Below are positions 1 to 8,484 of a DNA stretch of 64,000 bases, one piece after another. The notes under the pieces are model-generated. The model was given only the letters and a program-made list of their open reading frames with translations. It was not told where the DNA came from and ran no database searches. Position numbers and translations under genes: made by a program. Numbering within the stretch: position 1 is the stretch's first letter; each line of letters opens with the position of its first letter. The stretch is from Neptunicoccus cionae (lineage in GTDB: Bacteria > Pseudomonadota > Alphaproteobacteria > Rhodobacterales > Rhodobacteraceae), in the NCBI RefSeq assembly GCF_014643735.1, contig NZ_BMKA01000001.1, positions 558,001 to 622,000 of the forward strand, in the 5' to 3' direction.

Positions 1-887
1 GCACGATCCACCACGGGCTAAAGCGTCTGCGCAAAGACAACACCGGCTATGATCTGCGCAACCTGCTGATCGGTTCCGAAGGCTCTCTCGGGGTGATTAC
101 GGCGGCTGTTTTGAAACTGGTGGCAAAGCCGCTAGAACTGGCCACATGTTTCGCGGTGGTGCCCGATCCGAAAGCCGCCGCGCAGTTGCTGGCGCGGATG
201 CAGGAAACGCTCGACGGGTTGGTCAGTGCGTTTGAACTGGTACATGGCACCGGCTTTGATCTGCTGTCCGAAACCATGCCGGAAATCCGTTTGCCCTTTG
301 CCGAGCGATCCGAATGGATGGTCCTCGCCGAATGCGGAGGTGGAACCGGCAGTGGCGTAGACAGTCGGTTGATGGACGTGCTGGAGCAAGCTGTTGAGGA
401 CGGGTTGGTCGAAGACGTCGTACTGGCCCAATCTGCCGCCCAGCGGGATGCCTTCTGGACCGTGCGCGAATCCCTCCCCGAGGCAAACAAACGTGTCGGT
501 GCGATTTCCAGCCACGATATTTCGATCCCGATCGACAGACTGCCAGAGTTTATCGCCGAAGGGCAGCAGGCTTTGAAACAGTTCGGCCCTGTGCGGTTGA
601 ACAGCTTTGGCCATCTTGGGGATGGCAACCTGCACTACAATGTGTTCCCACCGGCCGGAGAGCCCAAAGCCGATTGGGTGCACCTGAAACCCGATGTTAT
701 GCGGATGATCCACGATCTGGTGGATGCCTATGACGGCTCAATCTCGGCAGAGCATGGGATCGGCCGCTTGAAGGCCGCCGATCTGCAACGCTACGGAGAC
801 CCTGCGAAACTGGCGGTGATGCGCGGGATCAAACAGGCGATTGATCCGCTCGGTATCATGAATCCGGGGGCTGTGATCAGCGTTTGA
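1..887 (+). CDS. FAD-linked oxidase, GlcD / D-2-hydroxyacid dehydrogenase family (5' end cut by window)
   Basis: Only the C-terminal 294 codons are present; the reading frame is open from base 3, so the start lies outside the window. The first residues (TIHHGLKRLRKDNTGYDL, then LLIGSEGSLGVIT) are the end of the FAD_binding_4 (PCMH) domain. The rest is the FAD-oxidase C domain, with the putative metal and active-site motifs GHLGDGNLHYN (about residue 205 of the visible part) and SAEHGIG, and the family ending DPLGIMNPG. Family members oxidise D-2-hydroxyacids (2-hydroxyglutarate, lactate, glycolate) and pass electrons to a quinone or ETF. The sequence does not fix the substrate; the closest feel is D-2-hydroxyglutarate dehydrogenase. 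It converges on apt, with 22 bp between the two stop codons. Confidence 0.9.
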   Translation, partial: TIHHGLKRLRKDNTGYDLRNLLIGSEGSLGVITAAVLKLVAKPLELATCFAVVPDPKAAAQLLARMQETLDGLVSAFELVHGTGFDLLSETMPEIRLPFAERSEWMVLAECGGGTGSGVDSRLMDVLEQAVEDGLVEDVVLAQSAAQRDAFWTVRESLPEANKRVGAISSHDISIPIDRLPEFIAEGQQALKQFGPVRLNSFGHLGDGNLHYNVFPPAGEPKADWVHLKPDVMRMIHDLVDAYDGSISAEHGIGRLKAADLQRYGDPAKLAVMRGIKQAIDPLGIMNPGAVISV

Positions 888-909
888 TCCCGATCACACT
901 GGACGGGGA

Positions 910-1443
910 TCAGTCCCCGTCATAGGCGCAAAGCGCTGTGACCGGCACGCCAAGATCACGCACCACTTGCGCCCCGCCAAGATCGGGAAGGTCGATGATA
1001 AACGCCGCGTGCACAACTGTCGCGCCAAGCCGTTCCACCAGCTTGATCCCCGCCGCCGCAGTGCCGCCGGTGGCGATCAGATCGTCGATCAACAGCACCT
1101 TGTCGCCCGCTTTCAGCGCATCGTCATGCACTTCGATGGTCGCAGTTCCATATTCCAGCGTGTAATCCTCTGACAGGGTTTTACCCGGCAATTTGCCCTT
1201 TTTGCGCAGCGGAACAAATCCGGTGCCAAGCCGCTCTGCCACCGCGCCACCGATGATAAACCCGCGGGCCTCCAGTCCGGCGACCGCGGTGATTTCTGTG
1301 TCTTTGAATGCGTCGACAATCTGCGCCACCGCCAGTTTCATGCCCTCGGGGTTGCCAAACAGTGTTGTGACATCGCGAAACATCACGCCTTTCTGCGGAA
1401 AATCGGGAATGGTGCGGATGAAATCGGTAATGTCACGGGTCAT
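910..1443 (-). CDS. apt: Adenine phosphoribosyltransferase
   Basis: This cytoplasmic purine-salvage enzyme makes AMP and pyrophosphate from adenine and PRPP. At 177 aa it has the usual family length. It carries the type I PRTase PRPP-binding motif VLLIDDLIATGGTAAAG at residues 116-132, preceded by VAGLEARGF near 54-62 and the flexible-loop segment KKGKLPG near 81-87. The ATG at 1443 has an AAGAGA-like ribosome site upstream. It is the last gene of a leftward group, 96 bp after the DUF900 lipoprotein gene. The upstream gene mtnP releases adenine, so Apt is its natural follow-on step. A short GC hairpin (902-921) overlaps its stop codon but has no T-run. Confidence 0.97.
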   Translation of the reverse strand: MTRDITDFIRTIPDFPQKGVMFRDVTTLFGNPEGMKLAVAQIVDAFKDTEITAVAGLEARGFIIGGAVAERLGTGFVPLRKKGKLPGKTLSEDYTLEYGTATIEVHDDALKAGDKVLLIDDLIATGGTAAAGIKLVERLGATVVHAAFIIDLPDLGGAQVVRDLGVPVTALCAYDGD

Positions 1444-1539
1444 GGAATGTCTCTTTCAGGGTCGTGTTTAGGGGCGGCGTATCACAGGCAATAGCACGGG
1501 CACCACCCCGTCCTTGCGCCTGACGCTTCGGCGCTTGTT

Positions 1540-2616
1540 TTAACGTTTTGCGGTATCAATCAGTGTTTGTAAAACGGCCCCGTCTTCTGAATAGGACAGC
1601 GGCCCCATGACTGGCAGTTTTTGTAGGATCGACAGAACGGTGGGTGACGTGATCGCAACTGTGTGGCCCAGTTTGTCGTCAGAATCGTCAATGTCGGTGA
1701 CGTTGACGAACTGCACACCGTACCGGCGCAGGGTTTCGGTGTCCTTCAATTGCCCGACCCGATTGCTCTGGCCGGTTAGAAAGGCAGATGCTTTCAAGGC
1801 AAGATCCGCTTCATCCCCGAAGATAACAAACGGTTTAGGCAGCGGTTTGATCCGACTGAGCTGCATTTCAAACAGGTTAGTGTCAATATCAGGAGAGATC
1901 AACACCACCCCAGCCAGCTTGCGCGCGACCTGTTTCTTACCCTCCAGCGAAATCTGACGCAGAGTTTCCACCACCAGATTGGATCCGATAGAATGGGCCA
2001 CAATCACAATCCGCTCATAAGATTGTGCGGCCAGTATCTCTAGCAAGGATTGCAGGCCGTCCCGCGCAAACAGCACACTGTCCCGATCACGGGTGTATTC
2101 CAGCGTGTTTTGCGTTGCGGGCCATGAATAATGAACTGCTGTGCTGGTGCTTTTCAGGTCGTGGGACAGCTGGGCCATCCTGTAAGTGCCTTCGGCAAAC
2201 GTGATGTTGAACCCGTGAACGTAGACAATCGCTTCGCGCTGGGCCTTTTGCGCACTTGTTCCCAATGCGGCGCCAAAGTCTTGCGCAGAACCGTAGCGCA
2301 CGATTTCTCTCGTGGCGAACTCGGTCGCCGGGTCTGTGCGTTTTTCGGGTTTCTCCGGCCATTCGATCCGTCCCGGTTGATGGGTCGGGGGGATGGAAAT
2401 GTCCAAGCGTGCAAAGGACAGCACAGAGGTGCGCAGGCTGGAAAAGACAAGGCTGCCTTCGGCAGGTTGTCGGGTGGTGGCGATAAAGATGTTTTCAATC
2501 GCGGCATCGGGCGGCGTGTTTTTGGCCACCGTAATCATGCCCCGATCCGCGCAGGCGGCCAGCAGCAGCGCCAGTATCATCCCGCGCCCCACAAGCGCCA
2601 TATGCGATAGGTTCAT
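1540..2616 (-). CDS. DUF900-type alpha/beta hydrolase lipoprotein
   Basis: A 358-aa protein with an N-terminal hydrophobic segment ending in a lipobox (LLLAAC, Cys22), so probably a lipoprotein of the cell envelope. The body matches the DUF900 alpha/beta-hydrolase family: YVHGFNITFAEG near residue 132, YSWPA near 163, a nucleophile elbow AHSIGS (Ser209, Ala replacing the usual first Gly), ISPDIDTNLF as likely acid region, and a late His in GHTVAI. The substrate is unknown; the fold suggests an esterase, lipase or amidase. Its ATG overlaps the mtnP stop (ATGA), so the two are translationally coupled. An envelope hydrolase inside a cytoplasmic purine-salvage group is odd and may only be co-transcription. 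Confidence 0.85.
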   Translation of the reverse strand: MNLSHMALVGRGMILALLLAACADRGMITVAKNTPPDAAIENIFIATTRQPAEGSLVFSSLRTSVLSFARLDISIPPTHQPGRIEWPEKPEKRTDPATEFATREIVRYGSAQDFGAALGTSAQKAQREAIVYVHGFNITFAEGTYRMAQLSHDLKSTSTAVHYSWPATQNTLEYTRDRDSVLFARDGLQSLLEILAAQSYERIVIVAHSIGSNLVVETLRQISLEGKKQVARKLAGVVLISPDIDTNLFEMQLSRIKPLPKPFVIFGDEADLALKASAFLTGQSNRVGQLKDTETLRRYGVQFVNVTDIDDSDDKLGHTVAITSPTVLSILQKLPVMGPLSYSEDGAVLQTLIDTAKR

Positions 2617-3482
2617 AGAACGCGACCCGCAATAGCATCAAGCTTGGCAACAAGGGCGGGATCGCGGTCTTGTGGTCCTGTCAGAACGGCAAACTCCAGC
2701 GCCTTGTCACACCCGTGCGGGCAATCCTTGCGCTTTGCGCCCAGCAGGTCGGGCAGGCGGGCTACCAGTCCTTTGGCCTTGGAAGAATTGCCCATCAGGG
2801 TCGCGATAATCTGCGTCACATCCACTTCGCCGTGATCGGGATGCCAACTGTCATAATCGGTGATCATCGCGACAGAGGCATAACACAGCTCCGCCTCACG
2901 GGCGAGCTTGGCTTCGGGCATATTGGTCATGCCAATCACATCACAGCCCCAGCTTTCGCGGTACATGCGGGATTCTGCCAGTGTTGAAAACTGCGGCCCC
3001 TCCATCGCGAGGTAGGTACCGCCATCATGCACGACTATTCCTTCGGCACGCGCGGCCTCAAAGCAGGCTTTACCCAAACGCGGGCAGGTCGGGTGGGCGA
3101 CCGAAACATGGGCAACGCAGCCCGGCCCGAAGAAGGACTTCTCGCGCAGATAGGTGCGGTCAATGAACTGGTCCACAATCACAAAGTCGCCGGGTGCCAT
3201 TTCATCACGGAAAGATCCGCAGGCCGAAACCGAAATCACATCCGTCACACCAGCCCGCTTCAGCGCGTCGATATTGGCACGGTAGTTGATGCTGGTAGGC
3301 GTCTGCACATGACCGCGCCCGTGACGGGGTAAAAACACCATCTTCACCCCGTTCAACCGTCCGACCAGCAGGTCGTCCGATGCTTTTCCAAACGGGCTTT
3401 CGACGGTGATCCACTGGGGGTTTTCCAAACCCTCAATGTCATACACGCCGCTGCCGCCGATAATTCCGATCACTGTGTCCAT
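2613..3482 (-). CDS. mtnP: S-methyl-5'-thioadenosine phosphorylase
   Basis: This enzyme phosphorolyses 5'-methylthioadenosine, the by-product of polyamine and homoserine-lactone synthesis, to adenine and 5-methylthioribose-1-phosphate. The 289-aa protein starts with the phosphate-binding GIIGGSGVYD. It has LPRHGRGHVQTPTSINYRAN near residues 50-70 and the substrate segment GMTNMPEAKLAREAELCYAS near 185-205, as in human MTAP. I chose the ATG at 3482 rather than the GTG six bases upstream because AGGGG sits 7 nt before the ATG and too close to the GTG. It overlaps the following DUF900 gene by 4 bp. No methylthioribose-1-P isomerase gene is in view. Confidence 0.95.
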   Translation of the reverse strand: MDTVIGIIGGSGVYDIEGLENPQWITVESPFGKASDDLLVGRLNGVKMVFLPRHGRGHVQTPTSINYRANIDALKRAGVTDVISVSACGSFRDEMAPGDFVIVDQFIDRTYLREKSFFGPGCVAHVSVAHPTCPRLGKACFEAARAEGIVVHDGGTYLAMEGPQFSTLAESRMYRESWGCDVIGMTNMPEAKLAREAELCYASVAMITDYDSWHPDHGEVDVTQIIATLMGNSSKAKGLVARLPDLLGAKRKDCPHGCDKALEFAVLTGPQDRDPALVAKLDAIAGRVL

Positions 3483-3516
3483 CTGCACACCCCTGTTCTT
3501 GTCTGCTGCCTTGGAT

Positions 3517-4125
3517 CTATTTCTGACCGGGTCGGTTCAAAGAGAAAATATCCGTCACGGCGGAATAGTCCCGATAGCCAAGCCGCGCCATCGGTTGGTA
3601 GCTGGTCACATCCAGTATACCATCGGTGATATGTTCGTCGCGGATGTGGATGCCGACCACTTCGCCAAGCACCATGACAGCGCCGCCGGGCAGTTCGATT
3701 TCCTTGAACAGCTTGCACTCCAGCGCCGCAGGGGCCGCAGCCACGAAAGGCGCTTTCACCACGTTGGGGGTGCCTTTTTCCAATCCGGCGACGGTGAATT
3801 CATCCTCATCAGGTGCGTAATGGCCCGAAGATAGGTTCATCGCATCTTTCAGGGCATGGGACACGATCGAAACACAAAACTCGCCAGTATCGCGAATGTT
3901 CGTCAGGCTGTCCTTGACCTCATCCCGTCCGATCTTTTTACCGGTGGTAGAGAACATCACCATCGGCGGGTCATCAGCCACACCGTTGAAAAAGGAGTAA
4001 GGCGCGAGGTTCGCGGTTCCGTCACGGGTCAGCGTTGAAATCCAGCCGATTGGTCTGGGAGAAACAATCGCTTTGTAGGGATTGTGGGGAAGGCCGTGGT
4101 CATCATGGCCGGGGCGGTAAAACAT
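3517..4125 (-). CDS. Flavin reductase family protein (FMN-binding split barrel)
   Basis: A 202-aa protein of the flavin-reductase-like family, which binds FMN and usually supplies reduced flavin or reduces small substrates with NAD(P)H. Typical segments are YKAIVSPRPIGWISTLT near residue 16 (the RPI-W-S-T flavin contact), NLAPYSFFNGVADDPPMVMF near 39, TGEFCVSIVS near 80 and LGEVVGIHI near 150. An in-frame ATG exists at 4203, but family proteins begin near MFYRPGHDDHGLP, so 4125 is preferred. It lies 34 bp upstream of mtnP on the same strand and may be the first gene of that leftward group. The partner monooxygenase or true substrate is not evident. Confidence 0.85.
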   Translation of the reverse strand: MFYRPGHDDHGLPHNPYKAIVSPRPIGWISTLTRDGTANLAPYSFFNGVADDPPMVMFSTTGKKIGRDEVKDSLTNIRDTGEFCVSIVSHALKDAMNLSSGHYAPDEDEFTVAGLEKGTPNVVKAPFVAAAPAALECKLFKEIELPGGAVMVLGEVVGIHIRDEHITDGILDVTSYQPMARLGYRDYSAVTDIFSLNRPGQK

Positions 4126-4237
4126 TAGAGTTGTCCGGTTTTCAATTGCGTTGCCCCTTTTGTAGCGGTCTGCTATCGCCGGTGCCAGTAGTTTTCCCCG
4201 CAACGCTCTGTTGCTCTCAAAGGTTTGACTTTCAACG

Positions 4238-4729
4238 ATGTTTCAACTGACGCCTGAGACAGAGACCGACCGGGACGAGGTCGAGTATCTTTACGACCTG
4301 TGTTTTGCACCAGGTCGCGAAGCGCTCAGTTCTTACCGGTTGCGTGAAGGGGTGAAACCTGTGGCGGGGCTGTGTCTTGTGGCGCGGGATGATTACAACG
4401 TGCTTGCCGGTGCGATCCGCTATTGGCCGGTGGTTGTTGGCACGGCCCGCCACGACGCGCTGCTTCTGGGGCCGGTGGCTGTACACCCGACCTATCAGGG
4501 CGAAGGCCTTGGCGGCCTTTTGGTCCGTGACAGTCTTGATCGGGCGGCAAATACCGGCTGGGGACGTGTGATCCTTGTGGGCGATGCCCCGTATTACCGC
4601 AAGTTCGGCTTTGAAAAGAGCAGGACAATGACTTTCCCGCCGCCAACAAACCCCGATCGCCTGTTGTGCCTGCCGCTCCAACCTGATGCGTTTAAGGGCG
4701 TAGAAGGCCTGATTGACCGCGCGGTCTAA
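4238..4729 (+). CDS. GNAT family N-acetyltransferase (YhbS-like)
   Basis: A 163-aa single-domain acetyltransferase. The acetyl-CoA loop is visible as VHPTYQGEGLGGLLV (the Q-x-x-G-x-G pattern, near residues 82-96). YYRKFGFEKSR near 123-133 is the common C-terminal GNAT strand and helix. The N-terminus (FQLTPETETDRDEVEYLYDLCF) and the LGPVAVHP motif resemble the YhbS subgroup, whose substrates are mostly unknown. It is transcribed divergently from the flavin reductase gene, with 112 bp between. Downstream a GC hairpin element (4755-4805) separates it from the convergent GlcD-like gene. Acceptor substrate cannot be predicted. Confidence 0.88.
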   Translation: MFQLTPETETDRDEVEYLYDLCFAPGREALSSYRLREGVKPVAGLCLVARDDYNVLAGAIRYWPVVVGTARHDALLLGPVAVHPTYQGEGLGGLLVRDSLDRAANTGWGRVILVGDAPYYRKFGFEKSRTMTFPPPTNPDRLLCLPLQPDAFKGVEGLIDRAV

Positions 4730-4754
4730 CGCGCACTCCCAAGCACAACCATAT

Positions 4755-4805
4755 CCATTTTCACTAAAATATCCCGGGGGTCCGGGGGCAGCGCCCCCGT
4801 CCGGT
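4755..4805. repeat. Intergenic GC-hairpin element, copy 1 (inverted)
   Basis: This stretch holds a perfect stem CGGGGGC (4783-4789) / GCCCCCG (4793-4799) with loop AGC, flanked on the left by ccattttcactaaaatatcc. Read on the minus strand, that flank is GGATATTTTAGTGAAAATGG, the same kind of tail seen at 16253-16302 and 50403-50427. It sits between convergent genes and could act as a bidirectional terminator. From memory, such hairpin plus GGATATTT elements are common between genes in roseobacters. Confidence 0.55.
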
Positions 4806-4809
4806 AGGG

Positions 4810-6186
4810 TTAATTCGCAGACACAATCTTTCCCGGATTCATAATGCCGGTGGGATCGAAGGCCCGCTTTATATCAGCCATAACATGCACCGCATCGCCA
4901 TGTTCGTCGTCAAGATACTTCATCTTGCCCATACCGATCCCGTGCTCTCCGGTGACAGTCCCGCCAAGTTCCAGCGCACGCATGTTCATGCGGTGGGTCA
5001 GTTCCTTGGCAAGGGCAAACTCCTCGGCGTTCTGGCGGTCAAACAGGAACAGCACATGGTAATTGCCGTCCCCGACATGCCCCACAATCGGCGCCTGCCA
5101 TCCGTGGGCTTCCACATCTGCAATGGTGTCTTCGATCGCTTGGGCCAGCTTGGAGATCGGTACGCAGACATCAGTAGACAGCCCCTGTGCGCCCGGGCTC
5201 TGGGCCTTGAGCGCGAAATAGGTATTGTGACGGGCATGCCAAAGCTTGTTGCGGTCCTCGGCTTTGGTGGCCCACTGAAAACCGCCGCCGCCGAATTCCT
5301 CTGTGATGTCCTTCATGCGCTGGACTTCTTCGGCCACGCTGGTTTCTGTGCCGTGGAATTCCATAAACAAATGCGGGCATTCGCGCATGGTCATTTTAGA
5401 ATAGGCGTTGATCGCACGGATGCTCAGCGGGTCGATAAACTCCATACGTGCCACCGGCAGGCCCATTTGCACCGCCATAATCACAGAGTTCACTGCACTT
5501 GCGGTATCTTCGAATTCGCAGACCGCAGCCGAAACCGATTCCGGTTGCCCGTGCAGTTTCAGCGTCAGTTCCGTAATAATCCCGAGCGTCCCTTCAGAAC
5601 CAATAAACAGCCGCGTCAGATCATAGCCGGCGCTGCTTTTCTTGGCTTTGGAGCCGGTGCGGATGATCCGCCCGTCCGCCATAACTACTTCCAGCGCCAT
5701 GACGTTGTCCTTCATCTTGCCGTAGCGCACAGTGGTGGTGCCCGATGCGGATGTTGCCGTCATGCCGCCGATGGTGGCATTGGCACCCGGATCAACCGGA
5801 AAGAACAATCCGGTGGCGCGCAATTCTGTGTTCAGCGTTTCCCGCGTGATGCCAGGTTGTACCACGGCGTAAAGATCTTCAGGCGCCACATGCAGTAGTT
5901 TGTCCATAGAGCCGAGGTTGATCGTAACACCACCCCGCACCGCCAGCGCATGACCTTCAAGCGAGGTCCCGACACCCCAAGGCACCACCGGACAGCCGTG
6001 TTTGTGGCAGATTTTCATGATTTCGGACACCTCTCGGGTGTCTTTCGGAAAGGCTACGGCTTCGGGCGGGGTGTTTTCAAAATAGCTTTCATTTTCACCG
6101 TGTTGGTGACGGATGGCCTCGGCGGTGGACAGCCGATCGCCCAAAAGGACTTGAAGTTCAGAAATAGCGGTTTGATTGTCGGACAT
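4810..6186 (-). CDS. FAD-binding dehydrogenase, D-lactate dehydrogenase (LDHD/GlcD) family
   Basis: A 458-residue flavoprotein with an N-terminal FAD_binding_4 domain (VPWGVGTSLEGHA near residue 73, VDPGANATIGGMTATSASG near 125, LFIGSEGTLGIITE near 190) and a C-terminal FAD-oxidase domain with GHVGDGNYHVL near 365 and TGEHGIGMGK near 410. It ends DPTGIMNPGKI. Members oxidise D-lactate or other D-2-hydroxyacids and pass electrons to cytochrome c or quinone. The ATG at 6186 is preceded by a strong AGGAGG; an earlier in-frame ATG at 6231 lacks support. It is the second GlcD-type enzyme in this window but belongs to a different subgroup from the partial gene at 1-887. It is divergent from the ClC gene. 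Confidence 0.88.
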   Translation of the reverse strand: MSDNQTAISELQVLLGDRLSTAEAIRHQHGENESYFENTPPEAVAFPKDTREVSEIMKICHKHGCPVVPWGVGTSLEGHALAVRGGVTINLGSMDKLLHVAPEDLYAVVQPGITRETLNTELRATGLFFPVDPGANATIGGMTATSASGTTTVRYGKMKDNVMALEVVMADGRIIRTGSKAKKSSAGYDLTRLFIGSEGTLGIITELTLKLHGQPESVSAAVCEFEDTASAVNSVIMAVQMGLPVARMEFIDPLSIRAINAYSKMTMRECPHLFMEFHGTETSVAEEVQRMKDITEEFGGGGFQWATKAEDRNKLWHARHNTYFALKAQSPGAQGLSTDVCVPISKLAQAIEDTIADVEAHGWQAPIVGHVGDGNYHVLFLFDRQNAEEFALAKELTHRMNMRALELGGTVTGEHGIGMGKMKYLDDEHGDAVHVMADIKRAFDPTGIMNPGKIVSAN

Positions 6187-6279
6187 TCGTCTTCCTCCTA
6201 ATTGAAGCGCAACGTAAATCCATGTAGGCAAAGTGAAAAGCGCAAAATCCTGCTAGGGTCCAGTCTGCGGAGTAGCAAC

Positions 6280-7944
6280 ATGTCCGGCAATCGCCCCCAG
6301 AGAGTCTCGCGGCTGTGGAATCGCGAAGGCATGCCGTCCTTTCGCAAGGATGGGGTGAATTCCCTTATGTTCTGGGGGCTTGCCTTGGTCATCGGGTGTG
6401 CTGCGGGTTGGGCAACGCTGGGGTTTCGGGTCGGCATTTCCGCATTGCAGACGTGGATTTACGGCGAAAGTGATGTGCAGCTTGCCTCTGCCGCCAGCCA
6501 GTTGCCGTGGTTCTGGGTGCTGGTGGTGCCGGTCATCGGCGGGCTGATCGTGGGTATAATCCTGCAACGCTATACGCCTGACGGGCGGGTGCGCACGGTG
6601 GCCCATGCGATAGAGGGTGCGGCGCTGAATAACGGGAAGGTAGAGGGTAAGGCGGGGCTGGCCTCGGCTGTGGCGTCGTTCATCACACTTTCAACTGGCG
6701 GGTCGTCGGGGCGGGAGGGGCCGGTGGTGCATCTGGCAGCGGTGATCTCCTCCAAAGTCTCGCGTCTGATCAAAGCCAACGGCATAACGGCGCGGGATCT
6801 TCTGGGCTGTGCAGTGGCCAGCGCTGTGGCGGCGTCTTTTAACGCTCCGATTGCTGGAACGATCTTCGCGATGGAGGTGGTCCTGCGCCATTATGCAGTA
6901 CATTCCTTCGGCCCGATCGTGCTGGCATCGGTCTGTGGTGCCCTGATCAGCCGCTTCGGGTTTGGCGACATCACTGAATTTACCCTACCATCCCATGAGC
7001 TGGAATTTTACGTGGAGCTGCCGGCCTTTGTTCTGCTGGGCATCGTGTGTGGCATCGTGGCTGTTATTATGATGAAATCCATCTTCCTTGCGGAAGACTG
7101 GGGCGATGAATGGCAACAGCGCTTCAAGATTCCGGGCTGGTTGCGGCCTGCAATTGCGGGGTTGGTGCTGGGATCAATGGCGATCTGGGTACCCAATATC
7201 ATTGGTGTCGGTTATGAAACCACGTTTCTGGCGCTGACCGGACAGATCACCTTTTGGGGGGCTGTTGGGCTGGCGGTTGTGAAGGTGGCCGCGGTTGCTG
7301 TCACGATGGCGGGGCGGATGGGGGGCGGTGCGTTTTCCCCTGCGCTGATGCTTGGCGCGTTGACGGGGCTGGCGTTCGGCTGGGTGGCGACCGCGATTTT
7401 CCCGACCGTTTCTGGCACACTGTCGCTTTATGCGCTGGCGGGGATGGGGGCGGTCGGGGCGGCGGTGCTGGGCGCACCGATTTCCACAACGCTGATCGTG
7501 TTTGAGATGACGGGCGACTGGCAGATGGGGCTTGCGGTGATGCTTGCGGTGGCGCTGTCGACCACGGTTGCTGGCAGATTTGTGGCGCGGTCGTTCTTTC
7601 TGGAACAACTGGAGCGGCGCGGCGTGCGTCTTGCTGCGGGGCCGCAGGCCTATCTGCTGGCCACACTGCCGGTGTCCAAACTGATGCGGGGGCTTGATCA
7701 TCCGCGTATGGGCAGCCGCGAACTGTGCGATACGCTGATCAAAGAGGGTGCTTATGTGATGGAAACCAGTTCCCTAGAGGCGGCGTTGCCCCTGTTTGAC
7801 GGGGCCACCCACCAGTTCCTGCCTGTGGTGTCTACTAACGATTCCGGCGAAGTGGAGGAACTGTTAGGCACGCTGTTTCAGGTCGATGCCCTGCGCGCCT
7901 ATAGTGAGGCAATGGCCGAAACAGTGCGCGAACATCACGCCTGA
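6280..7944 (+). CDS. ClC-family chloride channel/transporter
   Basis: A 554-aa polytopic inner-membrane protein of the voltage-gated chloride channel family. It has about ten hydrophobic segments and the signature GSSGREGPVVH (near residue 145), whose Glu is the gating glutamate. A second conserved stretch is AGRMGGGAFSPALMLGA near 345, the anion-selectivity region before helix N. After the membrane part, from about residue 455, is a cytoplasmic tail with one CBS-like segment (SKLMRGLDHPRMGSRELCDT through QFLPVVSTND). Members move Cl- either passively or in exchange for H+; the sequence alone does not decide which. The ATG at 6280 has CGGAG upstream. It stands alone, convergent with the DUF427 gene. 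Confidence 0.92.
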   Translation: MSGNRPQRVSRLWNREGMPSFRKDGVNSLMFWGLALVIGCAAGWATLGFRVGISALQTWIYGESDVQLASAASQLPWFWVLVVPVIGGLIVGIILQRYTPDGRVRTVAHAIEGAALNNGKVEGKAGLASAVASFITLSTGGSSGREGPVVHLAAVISSKVSRLIKANGITARDLLGCAVASAVAASFNAPIAGTIFAMEVVLRHYAVHSFGPIVLASVCGALISRFGFGDITEFTLPSHELEFYVELPAFVLLGIVCGIVAVIMMKSIFLAEDWGDEWQQRFKIPGWLRPAIAGLVLGSMAIWVPNIIGVGYETTFLALTGQITFWGAVGLAVVKVAAVAVTMAGRMGGGAFSPALMLGALTGLAFGWVATAIFPTVSGTLSLYALAGMGAVGAAVLGAPISTTLIVFEMTGDWQMGLAVMLAVALSTTVAGRFVARSFFLEQLERRGVRLAAGPQAYLLATLPVSKLMRGLDHPRMGSRELCDTLIKEGAYVMETSSLEAALPLFDGATHQFLPVVSTNDSGEVEELLGTLFQVDALRAYSEAMAETVREHHA

Positions 7945-7979
7945 CCCATCCGGCCATCGCCCGATTAATTGCGCGGCGA

Positions 7980-8330
7980 TCAGCTTACCAGATCAATGGT
8001 AACAGCGCCTTTATGGAATGCCAGATGACCGGCAATTTTTGTCATGGCGTCTATAGGCGCCTCATAGGACCACGCCACGTTTTCGTCGCGCCGGTTTTTG
8101 CCCACCAGATGATAATAGGTGGCATCGCCCTTATGGGGGCAATGAGTGGTCTTGTCTGAAGCGTCGAAAAACACCATTTGCAGATCGTCGCGCGGCACGT
8201 AGAGCACGGGCTCATAGCCGTTTTCACGCAACAACAGCGCGCGGGAAGTGTCACCGATCACGGCGCCTTGCGCACGGATGCTCCAGTTACCCGGTGCCGG
8301 CTCGATCACGATTTCCGGTTCTGTCCCCAT
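7980..8330 (-). CDS. DUF427 domain-containing protein
   Basis: A 116-aa single-domain protein of the DUF427 family. The characteristic features are VLYVPRDDLQ near residue 42 followed by THCPHKGDATYYHL near 61 and AWSYEAP near 85. The conserved Cys-Pro-His/Tyr-Lys-Gly-Asp core is the mark of the family. No biochemical role is established for these small cytoplasmic proteins. It is convergent with the ClC gene. A 6-bp inverted repeat (7956-7961/7975-7980) spans the junction and reaches its stop codon. Confidence 0.88.
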   Translation of the reverse strand: MGTEPEIVIEPAPGNWSIRAQGAVIGDTSRALLLRENGYEPVLYVPRDDLQMVFFDASDKTTHCPHKGDATYYHLVGKNRRDENVAWSYEAPIDAMTKIAGHLAFHKGAVTIDLVS

Positions 8331-8484
8331 TATGTCTCTCCCAAATTCAGTCGTTCATTCAATAAAGCGCCACGGCCCGCTTACCCCCTGTTCGATCTGG
8401 CAGTTGCGCAGGTCGAGGGGGCGGGGTGATGACCGGCCGGACTTTAGATCCGTGGCCAGTTTATCATGGCTTTGTAACGTAGTG

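Noticed and set aside
902-921. GACGGGG/CCCCGTC hairpin overlapping the apt stop, as a terminator
   Set aside because: There is no T-run on either strand and one arm lies within the coding end; it may just reflect codons GAC GGG GAC.
1516-1541. GCGCC-N9-GGCGC hairpin followed by TTGTTTT on the plus strand between apt and the DUF900 gene
   Set aside because: The T-rich tail is on the strand opposite to the genes here, and no rightward gene ends nearby, so a terminator call is not supported.
7956-7980. ATCGCC/GGCGAT repeat between the ClC and DUF427 genes as a terminator
   Set aside because: Six base pairs with a 13-nt loop and no T-run; position alone is not enough.
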